From contig NZ_CP069303.1 of the NCBI RefSeq assembly GCF_016839145.1, forward strand, positions 3,394,501 to 3,458,500: a DNA stretch of 64,000 bases, written 5' to 3'. The notes beneath the pieces were generated by a model. That model saw only the letters and a list, made by a program, of their open reading frames with translations. It did no database searches and was not told the DNA's origin. Below, in pieces: positions 38,421-47,282 of the stretch. Made by a program: the position numbers and the translations under genes. The DNA is from Shinella sp. PSBB067. Lineage in GTDB: Bacteria; Pseudomonadota; Alphaproteobacteria; Rhizobiales; Rhizobiaceae. Numbering within the stretch: position 1 is the stretch's first letter; every line of letters starts with the position of its first letter.

Positions 38421-39509
38421 CTATCGGGACCGGAAGCCGGGAAGCAGGCTGCCAGACGAGGGCGGCTCACCCTCTGGATCGTGCAGCTCATCTACCTCCG
38501 GGAAAAGCTTCGCTGCTTGGAGGTTGCGCGCGAGTGTCGCAACGTCGTTCTGATCTGCAATAAATTTCAACCTTTTCCTCGCCCAGTCGATCATGCGTTT
38601 ATATTCGGGCGGGGAACTGTCGTAGTTCGAACTCGCGGCTCGTATTGTCGCTGAAAGATCGGCGGCTTCCCGCTGATATTCAGCGAGTTGCTTCAGAAAG
38701 GTCAGCCTATCGTCCTCCCGCACCTTTCGAAGCTCCTGGAGCTTCCTGCGATGAGCGAGATGTTGTCTCTGCCGCTCCTGTTCTTCACGCTCCTCTCGCC
38801 GCGCCTTGTCGAAGACGAGATGAAATAGAACGCCATCGGCCATGGACTCCAGCATCGTCTCAAGGGATTGATGCTTCCCGTCACTCCATTTCTTTCGGGC
38901 GCCCTCAGCCCAGTTATGGATTTCAAAGGTCAACTTGCCTGTATAGACATAATCGAATTCCGGCCAGAACCGCTCACCCCACAGCCACTCACCGCGCCGG
39001 CGCGCCAATTCTCTCTTTCGTTCGAAGTCTTGCTCCTTCTTCAGTTCAGTGGGTGTCGGCTCGTGTTTCTGACGGCGGTATTCCTCGGTCAGGTCGAATC
39101 GCACCCGATCGACTCCAATCGATGCCATTATGTTTTCGCTGGTGCAGGTGAGCGATATCCCCCGTGCGTCAAGCTCGACGGCTAAATGGTGCAGGACTGC
39201 AATCGATCTGGTCAGGCACGACCTATTGATGCGAACGCTCGAGACCTTGATCTCTCCATCTTCATCTGCCTTTGCAGATTTCAGATCCCCAACCAACCCC
39301 GCGATTGCAGAATGTGGCTTCCGGACGGGTTCTAGTTCCGGTCGCGCGGGCGGCGATGGCATAGCAGTGAGCGGTTCAGCAATCGGGAACTGTCGGGTTA
39401 GCTTGCCGTTCGGTTTATTGTCCGTCCGAGAAACTTTGGCCTGCTGAACGGCGCTGGTAGCAGCCTCTATGGCGAAGCCGCCGAACGTCTGGGATGTGCA
39501 ATGACGCAA
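38421..39509 (-). CDS. Hypothetical protein, probably lacks its N-terminal HTH
   Basis: 362 residues. From about residue 65 it resembles the C-terminal part of a large family found on plasmids and islands: SCLTRSIAVLHHLAVELDARG, a charged linker, YVYTGKLTFEIHNWAEG, WSDGKHQSLETMLESMADGVL, then a coiled coil rich in Arg and Glu (residues 235-310). Full-length relatives begin with a helix-turn-helix with YWAxxxAG; that module is absent here and the first 60 residues look unrelated, so the gene is probably truncated at its 5' end where it meets the TniQ-like fragment. Function unknown. Confidence 0.5.
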   Translation of the reverse strand: MRHCTSQTFGGFAIEAATSAVQQAKVSRTDNKPNGKLTRQFPIAEPLTAMPSPPARPELEPVRKPHSAIAGLVGDLKSAKADEDGEIKVSSVRINRSCLTRSIAVLHHLAVELDARGISLTCTSENIMASIGVDRVRFDLTEEYRRQKHEPTPTELKKEQDFERKRELARRRGEWLWGERFWPEFDYVYTGKLTFEIHNWAEGARKKWSDGKHQSLETMLESMADGVLFHLVFDKARREEREEQERQRQHLAHRRKLQELRKVREDDRLTFLKQLAEYQREAADLSATIRAASSNYDSSPPEYKRMIDWARKRLKFIADQNDVATLARNLQAAKLFPEVDELHDPEGEPPSSGSLLPGFRSR

Positions 39510-40160
39510 ATGGAAGCGTTGTTGAACGAGGGATATCTGCCATTCTCAACAAATGGCGAGGCAATGGGCCGAGTGTACCGATGGGTGTCGGCTGATGAGG
39601 TACAGCGGTTTCGGGATCGCGTTGAGGCTCGTCTTTCGCCTATTGCAACAGAACACGATCTCGTACCGGTACTGGATGCTACCAAAACTTGCCATCGGAC
39701 GTTCGTTGAGATCATCGCACTCATTCTGAATGGTAAACTGGCCCACGTTCAAATGTCGGGACCGGATTTTCGGCTCGATAAAATCATGGTCAACCCGACT
39801 GAGATTGACGAGCTTTCTGGATCGGGGTTCGGAGGAGAATTCCTTGATCGCGCGAGTGCTGCTGCCGCGTTGGGTACTCGCCGGGAGACCATCAATGATC
39901 TTTTCGACCTGGGGATTGTCCCCACAATGAAGGTTCCGCACCAAAAGATCAGGAGCCATATTCTTGTGGTACGATCAGACGATCTGGAAGCGTTTTCGCG
40001 AGAACATGTTTTGCTTGATGTCCTGGCAAAAGAACGGGGTGAAGCCGCACTTGCGGTGCGCAATCGGCTCACCGAGTTGGGGATTTGTCCGGTGTACGAG
40101 GCAAGCCCTAAGGCGACGAAAATCTACCGTCGAAGTGAAATCGAGAGCGTAGGCTTTTAA
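39402..40160 (+). pseudogene. TniQ-like protein, C-terminal fragment
   Basis: The frame is open from a stop at 39399 and reads coherently before its first ATG (39501), e.g. YGEAAERLGCAMTQMEALL, a MerR-like helix-turn-helix, so the start is missing. Two or more HTH-like repeats follow: AAERLGC...LLNEGYLPF, and FLDRASAAAALGTRRETINDLFDLGIVP near the middle, ending with LTELGICPVYEA and YRRSEIESVGF. This pattern of repeated DNA-binding modules matches the C-terminal part of rhizobial TniQ proteins, the target-site subunits of TniA/TniB-type transposons. The N-terminal TniQ domain is gone. Confidence 0.55.
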
Positions 40161-40186
40161 ACACTCGCGTTCTTACCTACCCCATG

Positions 40187-40216
40187 AAAGCCCGCTTTTT
40201 AGCGGGCTTTTTTTTG
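40187..40216 (+). terminator. Rho-independent terminator after TniQ-like fragment
   Basis: AAAGCCCGCT (40187-40196) and AGCGGGCTTT (40201-40210) form a perfect 10-bp stem with a TTTT loop and a run of eight T. It lies 27 bases behind the fragment's stop codon. Confidence 0.92.
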
Positions 40217-40232
40217 CGCTGTAACACTTGCA

Positions 40233-40345
40233 GGGAAAGTTGTTAAGGGGCGTGGTTCCGAGCCGCTTAGAGTGCACGATTTGGAACTTATTCAATGATT
40301 TCAGTAAATCGGTTCCGCTGGGGAAATTCGTTAGGGGCCGCACCA
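40233..40345. repeat. Right end repeats of the element
   Basis: Inner unit GGGAAAGTTGTTA-AGGGGC at 40233-40251 and outer unit GGGAAATTCGTTAGGGGCC at 40321-40339, both inverted relative to the left end and 88 bases apart start to start (43 at the left), an asymmetry usual for Tn7-like ends. The outer unit ends at CACCA 40345, followed by the TCAGT duplication. The stretch 40346-40496 beyond shows no gene. Confidence 0.8.
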
Positions 40346-40496
40346 TCAGTTAAGAATCTTCCCCTTTATCACTGCGGCATTTGTGGATCAGCAACAATCC
40401 TGCTGACCCTCAATCCAGCTACGGGATCAGCGTCAAGCCGGCGAAGCTATCCCGCGCCCCTGAACTGAAGCTCTCCAGATTCGCTGTTCCCATCAG

Positions 40497-40844
40497 ATGC
40501 GATATCGGACAACCGTTTGGCGTTCGCAGGACATCGCCGATCTTATGATGCTACCGCGCACCGAGTGTGGATCGAGCGGCCATGTCGTCGCCACGCGCGG
40601 CGTCATGCTTCTTTCGCCCGACGACCGGTGCGGCCTGTTTCATGCGATGCGGGAGCTCGACCGCTTCAATCCCGAAGACGATCCCTATGGCGAGCACGAC
40701 TTCGGCGCGCTGGCCTTCAAGGATGTGCGGTACTTCCGGAAGATCGACTATTACGACCTCGATCTTCGCTACGCCTCACCCGATTCGGCCGACCCCGCCT
40801 TCACCGTTCGCGTCATGACGATCATGCAGACGGGCGAATATTGA
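40497..40844 (+). CDS. DUF3768 domain protein
   Basis: 115 residues. The C-terminal two thirds match DUF3768: HVVATRGVMLLS, FNPEDDPYGEHDFGAL, RYFRKIDYYDLDLRYASPDSADP and VRVMTIMQTGEY. Family members are small proteins of unknown function common on plasmids and islands of alphaproteobacteria. The first 25 residues do not look like the usual N-terminus, so a small disruption upstream is possible. Confidence 0.7.
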   Translation: MRYRTTVWRSQDIADLMMLPRTECGSSGHVVATRGVMLLSPDDRCGLFHAMRELDRFNPEDDPYGEHDFGALAFKDVRYFRKIDYYDLDLRYASPDSADPAFTVRVMTIMQTGEY

Positions 40845-40900
40845 TGATGCCCTTTCCCACAACCTTCCACCCCAGCAAGCCCGCCTCGCCGCGGGCTTCT

Positions 40901-41143
40901 TCAATTCGAGGTCCTGGGTTTCCTGCCGGCATTCAGCTTCGCAGGGGCACCCGCGTTCGGATCGACGTCCCTGAACAGCGCCGACACCCGCACGTCCAGC
41001 ACATTCGCGAAGGCCTCCAAGGTCGAGACCGGCGACGGGCGTAACGTCGAAGCCGCCACACGAGGGTATACCCAAGGGTGACGGTGATTTCGCGAGGGGA
41101 GCATTTCCTCGCCTTCATAGAAGAGACAAGGCGGAGAGATCAT
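40901..41143 (-). pseudogene. XRE-family regulator remnant
   Basis: The C-terminal part of an XRE helix-turn-helix protein is readable in one frame (VSTLEAFANVLDVRVSALFRDVDP ... AGRKP, interrupted by variable residues), while the recognition-helix part (REITVTLGYT) is in another frame near 41050-41100. A frameshift therefore separates the two and the N-terminus is missing. Between it and the DUF2478 gene (41144-41426) no gene could be seen. Confidence 0.5.
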
Positions 41144-41426
41144 TAGCAGAAATCACACGCTCAGTTAAAGCTGCAGCAACCCAGCCAATGACGCGCGTGC
41201 CAGGGCATCGCCACTGCGCATCCCCGAATTGGGGTCGAAAGCCGCGCCGTCGTCGCGGCACCAACAGTGAATTCCTCGACGAATTTAGCCGAATCGCGAC
41301 GCAGCAAAGCCTATGCGCTCAATCAGATTCCATCACGGGATCATTCGCTGGGGAGCGGGGCGCGACAAGCATCTAGCAAGCAGCGCGACCCTACGCTTGG
41401 GCGGAAAGGCTGGACAGCGGCGCCGC

Positions 41427-41942
41427 CTACTGGTTCGGCAGCTCGGGACAAGCTGCGCGCAGCCAGTCTAGAAGGTGCGCCTCTTCGGGAGGCAGTTCAA
41501 TTGCTTTCCCATTGGCAAAGGCAAGAAACGCCTCCCGCCATTGCGGCGAGACACCGACCAGCACAGGAAGCCCGCGGTCACAGGCTTCGATGATGGCTGC
41601 CACCAGCCCGCGGCCGATTGCTTCCTGCTTGCCGAATTTGTTCACGATCAGGCCTTGGGCGCTCGGCAGCCTGTCGTGGACGACCATCACCGCCTCCTCC
41701 AGCGCCGCTGCATCCAGCCGACATCCGGTCGCGCCCGGGCCGAGGTTGAGGCTGATATTCCGCCGCTCGCCGTCGGGCAGGAGGCCGAGGACGATGTTGC
41801 ACTTTTCATGGACGCCGCCGGGATCAACCGGCTGGACCGTCCCTGCCAGCGCAAGCCCTTCCCGCTTCGCCGATTCGGCGACCGCGGAAAGAGCTGCATT
41901 TGTCCTCATCTCCTCATCAGAGCTGACATAGCCGATATGCAT
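41427..41942 (-). CDS. DUF2478 family protein
   Basis: 171-residue protein of the DUF2478 family, distantly like P-loop nucleotide-binding proteins and often encoded with molybdenum transport or cofactor genes. CNIVLGLLPDGERRNISLNLG, GCRLDAAALEEAV and GLIVNKFGKQEAIGRGL are the family blocks; the last is a conserved NKFGKxEAxGxG. It is 27 bases behind the TonB receptor gene on the same strand, so it belongs to that operon. The exact function is unknown; the family's company supports a molybdate or tungstate link. Confidence 0.8.
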   Translation of the reverse strand: MHIGYVSSDEEMRTNAALSAVAESAKREGLALAGTVQPVDPGGVHEKCNIVLGLLPDGERRNISLNLGPGATGCRLDAAALEEAVMVVHDRLPSAQGLIVNKFGKQEAIGRGLVAAIIEACDRGLPVLVGVSPQWREAFLAFANGKAIELPPEEAHLLDWLRAACPELPNQ

Positions 41943-41969
41943 TCTCGCCTCCCGGGTTGGATGTCACGT

Positions 41970-44150
41970 TCAGAACGTGGCGCGGGCATTCAGATAGAAG
42001 GTGCGGCCGGGTTCGGGGAAACCGGTGACGAGCTCGTAGTTCCTGTCGAACAGGTTGCGCACGCCGAAATTCGTCGAATACGCATCCGTGAACTTATACT
42101 CGAAATTCAGGTTTGCGAGGGCGAAGCCTCCCGTTTCGACATAACGGTCGCCTCCCGCCGGATGATCCGACCAACGCGACGACGAGGTTTCCAAGCTGCC
42201 CGTCATGGAGAACTTCTCCGTTGGAGACCAAGTCGCATAGGCGTAGAGGAGATGTTCCGGCACGCCAGTCGAACGCAGGGTCGGGCGAGCCGGATCGTTG
42301 ATCTCGCGCTTGAGATAGGTGTAAATTCCGCCGAGGGTCAACTCGTCGGTAACGTCCCAATCGGTTTTCAACTCGAAACCGTAGTAGCGGGCGTTGCCAA
42401 CGTTTTGGTTCTGAACGAGCCTCTTTGTTGCATCGTTGGGATCGACACCGATATCGACGGACTGGATGGCATCCGCGATATCGCTATAGAAAACCGCTCC
42501 GGATGCGCGCAACCTGTCCGTCAACTCGGTTTCACCGCCAACCTCGAAATTGAGCGCACGTTCGGAGCCGAGATTTGGATTGGGTTTGACTGTTCCAAAC
42601 CGCGTGCTGAACCGCTCGAACATGTTGGGGAAGCGGGTGCGTGAAGAAATGCTGGCGTGAAGCTCGGTGACGGCGGTCGGGCGCCAGACGGCCGCCGTCT
42701 GCCAGTTGACGGAATCACTGCCGCCAAGCGGATAGGAGAAGAACTTGGGCGTCTTCTTGGAGTCGTACTCCTCCGCCCTCTTCAGCGTGGTCTTCTCGTA
42801 GCTGAGGCCGGCGACGAGATCGAGCGTGTCGGTGGCGTGGTAGGTGTTTTCCAGCGCGAGGGCGAGGCCGTCCTCGACCTGCGTCTGCCGCGGTTCGATG
42901 AAATGCAGGGTCGGATGGTCCGGCCGGTTGTCGTTCCATTCCGTGTGGCTGTCCCGGCGATAGTGGATTGCCGCCTTCAGGCTGTTGCCGGCGATTTCCG
43001 TGCCGGCTTCGGCGCTGAGGCCGTAGGCATGGTCGTCGTAGTAGCTGTCGAAGGCGAGCTTTTCCGCCTTCTGCGTGGAGAAGGTGCTGTCGTCGTAGGC
43101 GGAGAGGATATTGTCGAAGGTGTTGTAGAAGGCCTTCACCTTCACATAGGAGGCGTCGCCGATCGCCGTGTAGGAATTGAACGAAAGCGAATCGATGTCC
43201 CATTGCGGCCACGTCCAGTTGCGCTGGTACTTGTCTCCTATGCCGAAGACGGGCAACGGCGTGCGCCCGAGCACAGCCTGGTTGACAGCATAGGGCGCGT
43301 TCTTTTCACTCTCCTGCTTGGTATAGCTGATGACGTATTCGTCCGTATCGTTCGGCGTGATGCCGACCTTGATGTTGCCGCGCCAGTCTTTTACGTCGCT
43401 GAAATCCCGGCGCCCGCCGTTCTCGACCGCGTTGGGCGTGAAATCGCGCGAAAGGAACCAGCCGTCGCTGGAACGCACCGAGCCGCTTGCCTGCACATAG
43501 AACGTATCCTGCCGCGTGCCGACGGAGGCGAAGGTCTTGTAGGAGGCAAGCTCCCCCGTATTGCCGAATTCCAGCCCGGTCTGGACTTCACCCTCGAAGG
43601 CCTCGGTCGGCGTCTTGGTGACGAGATTGATGGCGCCGCCCATGCCGCCGGGGCCGTTGAGAACCGGGACATAGCCTTTCTGCACCTGAATCTCGGCAAG
43701 ATCCGGCGTCAGGAACCGGCCGTAGTCGATGCGGTTGTCGGCCGGCAGGTAAATGCGAACGCCGTCGATATAAAGCGGCACCTGCCAGCGGTCGAAACCG
43801 CGCACATAGACCATGCGCTCATTGCGGCTACCACCGGAATTGCCCACCTCGACACCCGGAACGACGCGCAGGGCATCGTCGAGCACATCGCGATTGGCGC
43901 TGCGCATCTCGTCGGCCGTGATGGTGGATTGGGAAACGGTCTGGCCGCTGCTGCCACCGCCGCCCGGGACGATGATCTTGCCCAGTTCGAACGCGCCGTT
44001 GTCTTCCGCCTTGACCCGCGGCTTCTTGGCGGAGGTCTTGACGGCCGGCGTGTCCGCCGCCGGCGATTGCGCGAACGCAGGCATGGCCGGGACGACAAAG
44101 ACCGTCGAGCTCAGAAGCGCCACTGAAGCGCGGACGATAAGATAACCCAT
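41970..44150 (-). CDS. TonB-dependent outer membrane receptor
   Basis: 726-residue outer-membrane active transporter. Signal peptide (LIVRASVALLSSTVFVVPAMPAFA), a plug domain from about residue 75 (STITADEMRSANRDVLDDALRVVPGVEV, RGFDRWQVPLYIDGV), then a 22-strand barrel ending FYLNARATF with the terminal aromatic sorting signal. No extra N-terminal signalling domain. The start at 44150 follows GAGGGG; the longer upstream frame lacks a signal peptide. A Mo-box-like palindrome lies 92 bases upstream and a DUF2478 gene follows. It probably delivers the same anion or chelate as the ABC importer upstream; iron-siderophore is the default annotation for such receptors. Confidence 0.9.
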   Translation of the reverse strand: MGYLIVRASVALLSSTVFVVPAMPAFAQSPAADTPAVKTSAKKPRVKAEDNGAFELGKIIVPGGGGSSGQTVSQSTITADEMRSANRDVLDDALRVVPGVEVGNSGGSRNERMVYVRGFDRWQVPLYIDGVRIYLPADNRIDYGRFLTPDLAEIQVQKGYVPVLNGPGGMGGAINLVTKTPTEAFEGEVQTGLEFGNTGELASYKTFASVGTRQDTFYVQASGSVRSSDGWFLSRDFTPNAVENGGRRDFSDVKDWRGNIKVGITPNDTDEYVISYTKQESEKNAPYAVNQAVLGRTPLPVFGIGDKYQRNWTWPQWDIDSLSFNSYTAIGDASYVKVKAFYNTFDNILSAYDDSTFSTQKAEKLAFDSYYDDHAYGLSAEAGTEIAGNSLKAAIHYRRDSHTEWNDNRPDHPTLHFIEPRQTQVEDGLALALENTYHATDTLDLVAGLSYEKTTLKRAEEYDSKKTPKFFSYPLGGSDSVNWQTAAVWRPTAVTELHASISSRTRFPNMFERFSTRFGTVKPNPNLGSERALNFEVGGETELTDRLRASGAVFYSDIADAIQSVDIGVDPNDATKRLVQNQNVGNARYYGFELKTDWDVTDELTLGGIYTYLKREINDPARPTLRSTGVPEHLLYAYATWSPTEKFSMTGSLETSSSRWSDHPAGGDRYVETGGFALANLNFEYKFTDAYSTNFGVRNLFDRNYELVTGFPEPGRTFYLNARATF

Positions 44151-44241
44151 ATACCCCTCCTCAAAATTCAACCGGGCATGCGTGAGCACGCGTTCTGCGA
44201 CGCTCTCGAAAATCTGGATCAGCCCGGTGCGATTCCCCAAC

Positions 44242-44265
44242 CGCTATATTTTCAGAAATATATCG
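44242..44265. promoter_or_regulatory. Mo-box-like operator before the TonB receptor
   Basis: CGCTATATT-N6-AATATATCG, an almost perfect palindrome in the otherwise gene-free 305-base gap 44151-44455. The same sequence pattern occurs before the ABC importer at 47283. It matches the architecture of the Mo-box (CGNTATATA-N6-TATATANCG) bound by ModE/MopA-type molybdate-responsive regulators, differing at the inner position of each half. No modE gene is in the window. Confidence 0.65.
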
Positions 44266-44455
44266 ATGCTTGTTTTCAGGCAACCCCGAGATAGGCGCCC
44301 TGGGCCCCTGTTCCCCTCTATTTCACACATGGAGTTTCATGAAGAATGCGAAAATCGGGGGAACGGATGTATCAAAGGCACAGCTTTCAGGCCTGCAGAC
44401 CTCCCGACGGCCGCAGGGCAAAGTGCTCTAGCCGCTCCTAAAAAATGTCTTCGCG

Positions 44456-45229
44456 TCAGCCGGGCCGCGGGGCACAGACGAATGCGTCGCTTCCCGGGAC
44501 GCTGCCGATCACCACCTCGATGCCGTAAAGCGTCTTCAGGGCATTGGGCGTCAACGTTTCACGCGTGGCACCGAGGGCTGTCAGTTCGCCGTCCTTCAGG
44601 AGGGCGACACGATCGGCTGCCTGCAGGGCATGGTCGGGATTGTGCGTCGAGAGCACGATGGCAAGCCCGTCCGCCGCCAGCCGGCGGATATGGGCGAGCA
44701 ACCGCATCTGGTTGCCGTAGTCGAGGCTTGCCGTCGGTTCGTCCATGACAACGATGCGTGCTTCCTGCGCCAGGGCGCGGGCGATCAGCGCAAGCTGTCT
44801 TTCCCCTCCGCTGATCTCCGTCGAGGGCGTATCGGCAAGTTTTGCGATGCCGAGATTTTCCAGCGCGGCTTCGGCGATCGCGCGGTCACGCGCGCCGGGC
44901 AAGGCGAAGGCGGAAAGATGCGCCGCACGCCCCATCAACACGAGATCGCGCACGGTGAAGGGAAAGGGCGCGGCATGAGCCTGCGGTACATAGGCGATGC
45001 GCAGCGCCCGCTCGCGGCGTGACCAGCCGGAAAGCGGCCTGCCATCGAGCAGGACTTCCCCCGCCTTGACGGGCAGCAGACCCAGCATGGTCTTGAACAG
45101 GGTCGTCTTGCCCGCTCCGTTCGGGCCGAGCAAGGCAAGTACCTCCCCACCCTGAAGCGACAGATCGACGCCGTGACCGATTTCGCGGTCGCGATAGCCG
45201 AAAGCGAGCGTCTTGAGGGTCAGGGTCAT
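44456..45229 (-). CDS. FecCD-type ABC importer ATPase
   Basis: 257-residue ATPase of a type II importer. Walker A GPNGAGKTT near 35-43, Q-loop VPQAHAAPFPFTVRDLVLMGR, signature SGGERQL near 138, Walker B IVVMDEPTASLDYG, H-loop LSTHNPDHA. The PQAH and VLMGR segments are those of BtuD/FepC/MolC proteins. Its ATG overlaps the permease stop (ATGA). Last gene of the importer operon. Confidence 0.9.
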   Translation of the reverse strand: MTLTLKTLAFGYRDREIGHGVDLSLQGGEVLALLGPNGAGKTTLFKTMLGLLPVKAGEVLLDGRPLSGWSRRERALRIAYVPQAHAAPFPFTVRDLVLMGRAAHLSAFALPGARDRAIAEAALENLGIAKLADTPSTEISGGERQLALIARALAQEARIVVMDEPTASLDYGNQMRLLAHIRRLAADGLAIVLSTHNPDHALQAADRVALLKDGELTALGATRETLTPNALKTLYGIEVVIGSVPGSDAFVCAPRPG

Positions 45230-46239
45230 GACCAGCCCCGTTTGCCGGAGATCAGCAGCCAGAGGAAGAAGGGCGCGCCGACCGTCGCCGTCAGGATGCC
45301 GAGCGGCACCTCGATCGATGCGATGGAACGCGCCAGCATGTCGACGACGAGGAGATAGGCGGCACCGAGCATCATGGCGGCCGGCAATAAACGGCGAAAG
45401 TCCGGCCCGACGAGCATGCGGGCGATATGCGGGATGACGAGCCCGATCCAGCCTATGATACCGGTGATCGAAACCGTCGCCGCCGTCACCAGCGTCGCAC
45501 CGGCGATCAGCACGATGCGCGTCTTCAATGTATCGATGCCCAGCGTCTGGGCCTCCTCTTCCCCCAGCGTCATGACATTCATGCGCCAGCGCAGAAGGAC
45601 GAGCGGCACGAAGCCGATCCCCAGGGCGGGCAGGATGGAGAAAACGTCGAAACGGGTCACTGCCGTCATGCTGCCGAGCAGCCAGTAGGTGATCGCCGGA
45701 AGCTGGTCGTAGGGATCGGCAAGGATCTTGATCAGCGATATGCCCGCGCCGATCAATGCCTGGATGGCGATGCCGGCCAGCACCAGCGTCAGCACCGGAT
45801 CGCGCTCGCGCACCAGCATGCCGACGCCGGTAACGAGCAAGACCGCGACGAGGCCGCCGACAAAGGCTGCAAGCTGGATTGCCAGCACCGGCAGCGACAG
45901 GAAGATGCCTGCCACCGCCCCCAGGCTTGCCCCCACCGACACGCCAAGCAGGTCCGGCGAGACGAGTGGATTGCGGAACAGCCCCTGATAGGTCGCTCCA
46001 GCCGCCGCCAGCGCCGCACCGACGACCACAGCGGCCACTACGCGCGGCAGACGCACGTTCCAGAGCACGGTGGCAAGCAACGGGTCGCTTCCCTCGCCCG
46101 TCACCAGTTGCCGCAGCGCCGCGAACAGCGGCCCCGGCCCGCTGCCGTACTTGCCGATCATCATGGAGAAGAGCGCCAGCAGAGCGAGACCGGCAAGGCC
46201 GAGCACCGCCGCCGGGCGGCGGGACAGGAACACGCGCAC
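45226..46239 (-). CDS. FecCD-type ABC importer permease
   Basis: 337-residue permease with about ten helices of the BtuC/FecCD/MolB fold. RLPRVVAAVVVGAALAAAGATYQGLFRNPLVSPDLLGVSVGAS near residues 62-105 (written in pieces in homologues) and VGPDFRRLLPAAMMLGAAYLL are family-typical, with GIIGWIGLVIPHIAR contacting the ATPase. The start is GTG 46239, sharing its G with the TAG stop of the binding-protein gene, so the two are coupled. Confidence 0.9.
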   Translation of the reverse strand: MRVFLSRRPAAVLGLAGLALLALFSMMIGKYGSGPGPLFAALRQLVTGEGSDPLLATVLWNVRLPRVVAAVVVGAALAAAGATYQGLFRNPLVSPDLLGVSVGASLGAVAGIFLSLPVLAIQLAAFVGGLVAVLLVTGVGMLVRERDPVLTLVLAGIAIQALIGAGISLIKILADPYDQLPAITYWLLGSMTAVTRFDVFSILPALGIGFVPLVLLRWRMNVMTLGEEEAQTLGIDTLKTRIVLIAGATLVTAATVSITGIIGWIGLVIPHIARMLVGPDFRRLLPAAMMLGAAYLLVVDMLARSIASIEVPLGILTATVGAPFFLWLLISGKRGWS

Positions 46240-47270
46240 TACCTGTCCGCATCCCGGCCGATGAGGCCCGCGAGCTGGGCGTCATCCAGCTCGACATGAT
46301 AGAACAGCTTGAAGAAGGTCCTGACGTCCTCGTCCAGCTTCGCCGGGAAAGCCTCGGGATAGAGCGTGTGCTCCAGCCATGAAATGCCGATCAGCCGGTT
46401 CACTCCGGGCGGGGAATCGATCCAGCCGAAGGGCAGAGCCGGTGCGACGTGGATCCTCCCGGCCTTCACCGCGTCGAGTTCCCGCCAGAGCGGATCATCC
46501 TTGATCGCGTGGGCGAATTTCGGCGAGGAGGCGAGGATGACGTCCGGTTTCCACGACAGGACCTGCTCGAGCGAAACCTGCGTCAGGCCGCCCTTGCCAG
46601 CGGCGGCGGCAGCGTTGCGCGCGCCGGCCGCCTCCAGGATCTCCATGTTGATCGAGCCGGAAAGCCCCGTCTCCAATCCCTCCGCGCCACGCCCGAAGTA
46701 GACCGACGGGCGCTTTTCCGCGGGAATGGCGGCAAGGCTCTTTTCCAGTGCGGCGAGCTTTTCGTCGGCATAGGCAGCAAGGGCTTCTGCCCGTTCGGGA
46801 ACGCCAAGGATCGCACCCGTCTCTCGCAGCATGGCGGCGCTGCGGGCGAAGGTGCCATCGATCAGCACATAGGGAATGCCCGTTTGCGCCTGCACCTTGT
46901 CGGCAAGCGAGGCATAGGTGGCGCTCACCGTGCCGACGTCCACGATGATATCGGGCCTTGCCGCCAGCACGGCCTCCATATTCGCCGTGCCTCCCTTGCC
47001 GGTGAGTTGTCCGAAGACGGGAAGGTCGCGGACGGCGGGCAGCAGGAAAGCTTTTTCCTCCGGCTTCGGCTCACGCACCCAGCCGGCGAGTTTTTCCGGA
47101 GCGAGAACATAGACCAGCACGGAGGCCGGCGGGCCGGCGGCGAGCACGCGCTGCACCTTGTCCGGTATCTCCACGACACGGCCGGCGGCGTCTGTGACAC
47201 TGCGCGCCGTCGCAGGTAGAGAGGACAAAAGAAGAGCGACAAGACCGACAAGGCCACGGAAGACCGACAT
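46239..47270 (-). CDS. FecB/BtuF-type periplasmic binding protein
   Basis: 343-residue class III binding protein. Signal peptide (LVGLVALLLSSLPATARS), then VTDAAGRVVEIPDKVQRVLAAGPPA, the usual first strand, and ILEAAGARNAAA, SWKPDVILASS and LPFGWIDSPPGVNRLIGISWL in the second lobe. The ending LFYHVELDDAQL is also family-typical. ATG 47270 follows GGAGAG; the frame upstream of it is not a signal peptide. Automatic annotation would call it iron-binding. The Mo-box-like site directly upstream and the DUF2478 partner favour molybdate or tungstate, as in the MolBCA type II importer. Confidence 0.85.
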   Translation of the reverse strand: MSVFRGLVGLVALLLSSLPATARSVTDAAGRVVEIPDKVQRVLAAGPPASVLVYVLAPEKLAGWVREPKPEEKAFLLPAVRDLPVFGQLTGKGGTANMEAVLAARPDIIVDVGTVSATYASLADKVQAQTGIPYVLIDGTFARSAAMLRETGAILGVPERAEALAAYADEKLAALEKSLAAIPAEKRPSVYFGRGAEGLETGLSGSINMEILEAAGARNAAAAAGKGGLTQVSLEQVLSWKPDVILASSPKFAHAIKDDPLWRELDAVKAGRIHVAPALPFGWIDSPPGVNRLIGISWLEHTLYPEAFPAKLDEDVRTFFKLFYHVELDDAQLAGLIGRDADR

Positions 47271-47282
47271 TAAACTCTCCGT

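Larger units (their letters stand above)
37119..40345. mobile_element. Derelict Tn7/Tn5053-type transposon with 5-bp TSD
   Basis: A 3227-bp unit bounded by perfect 25-bp inverted repeats starting TGGTGCGGCCCC and ending in CCGCACCA, flanked by the direct repeat TCAGT at 37114-37118 and 40346-40350. A second, inner inverted repeat (TAACAACTTTCCC) occurs at each end. TG...CA ends, several end repeats and 5-bp duplications are features of DDE transposons with TnsB/TniA-type transposases. None of those genes is present; a TniQ-like C-terminal fragment remains at the right. Base composition and codon use are less GC-biased than in the flanks. It would need a transposase from elsewhere to move. Confidence 0.85.

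Noticed and set aside
41427..47270. Iron-siderophore uptake as the assignment of the TonB/FecCD genes
   Set aside because: Possible by family alone, but the Mo-box-like sites and DUF2478 partner point elsewhere and no Fur-box-like sequence was noticed.
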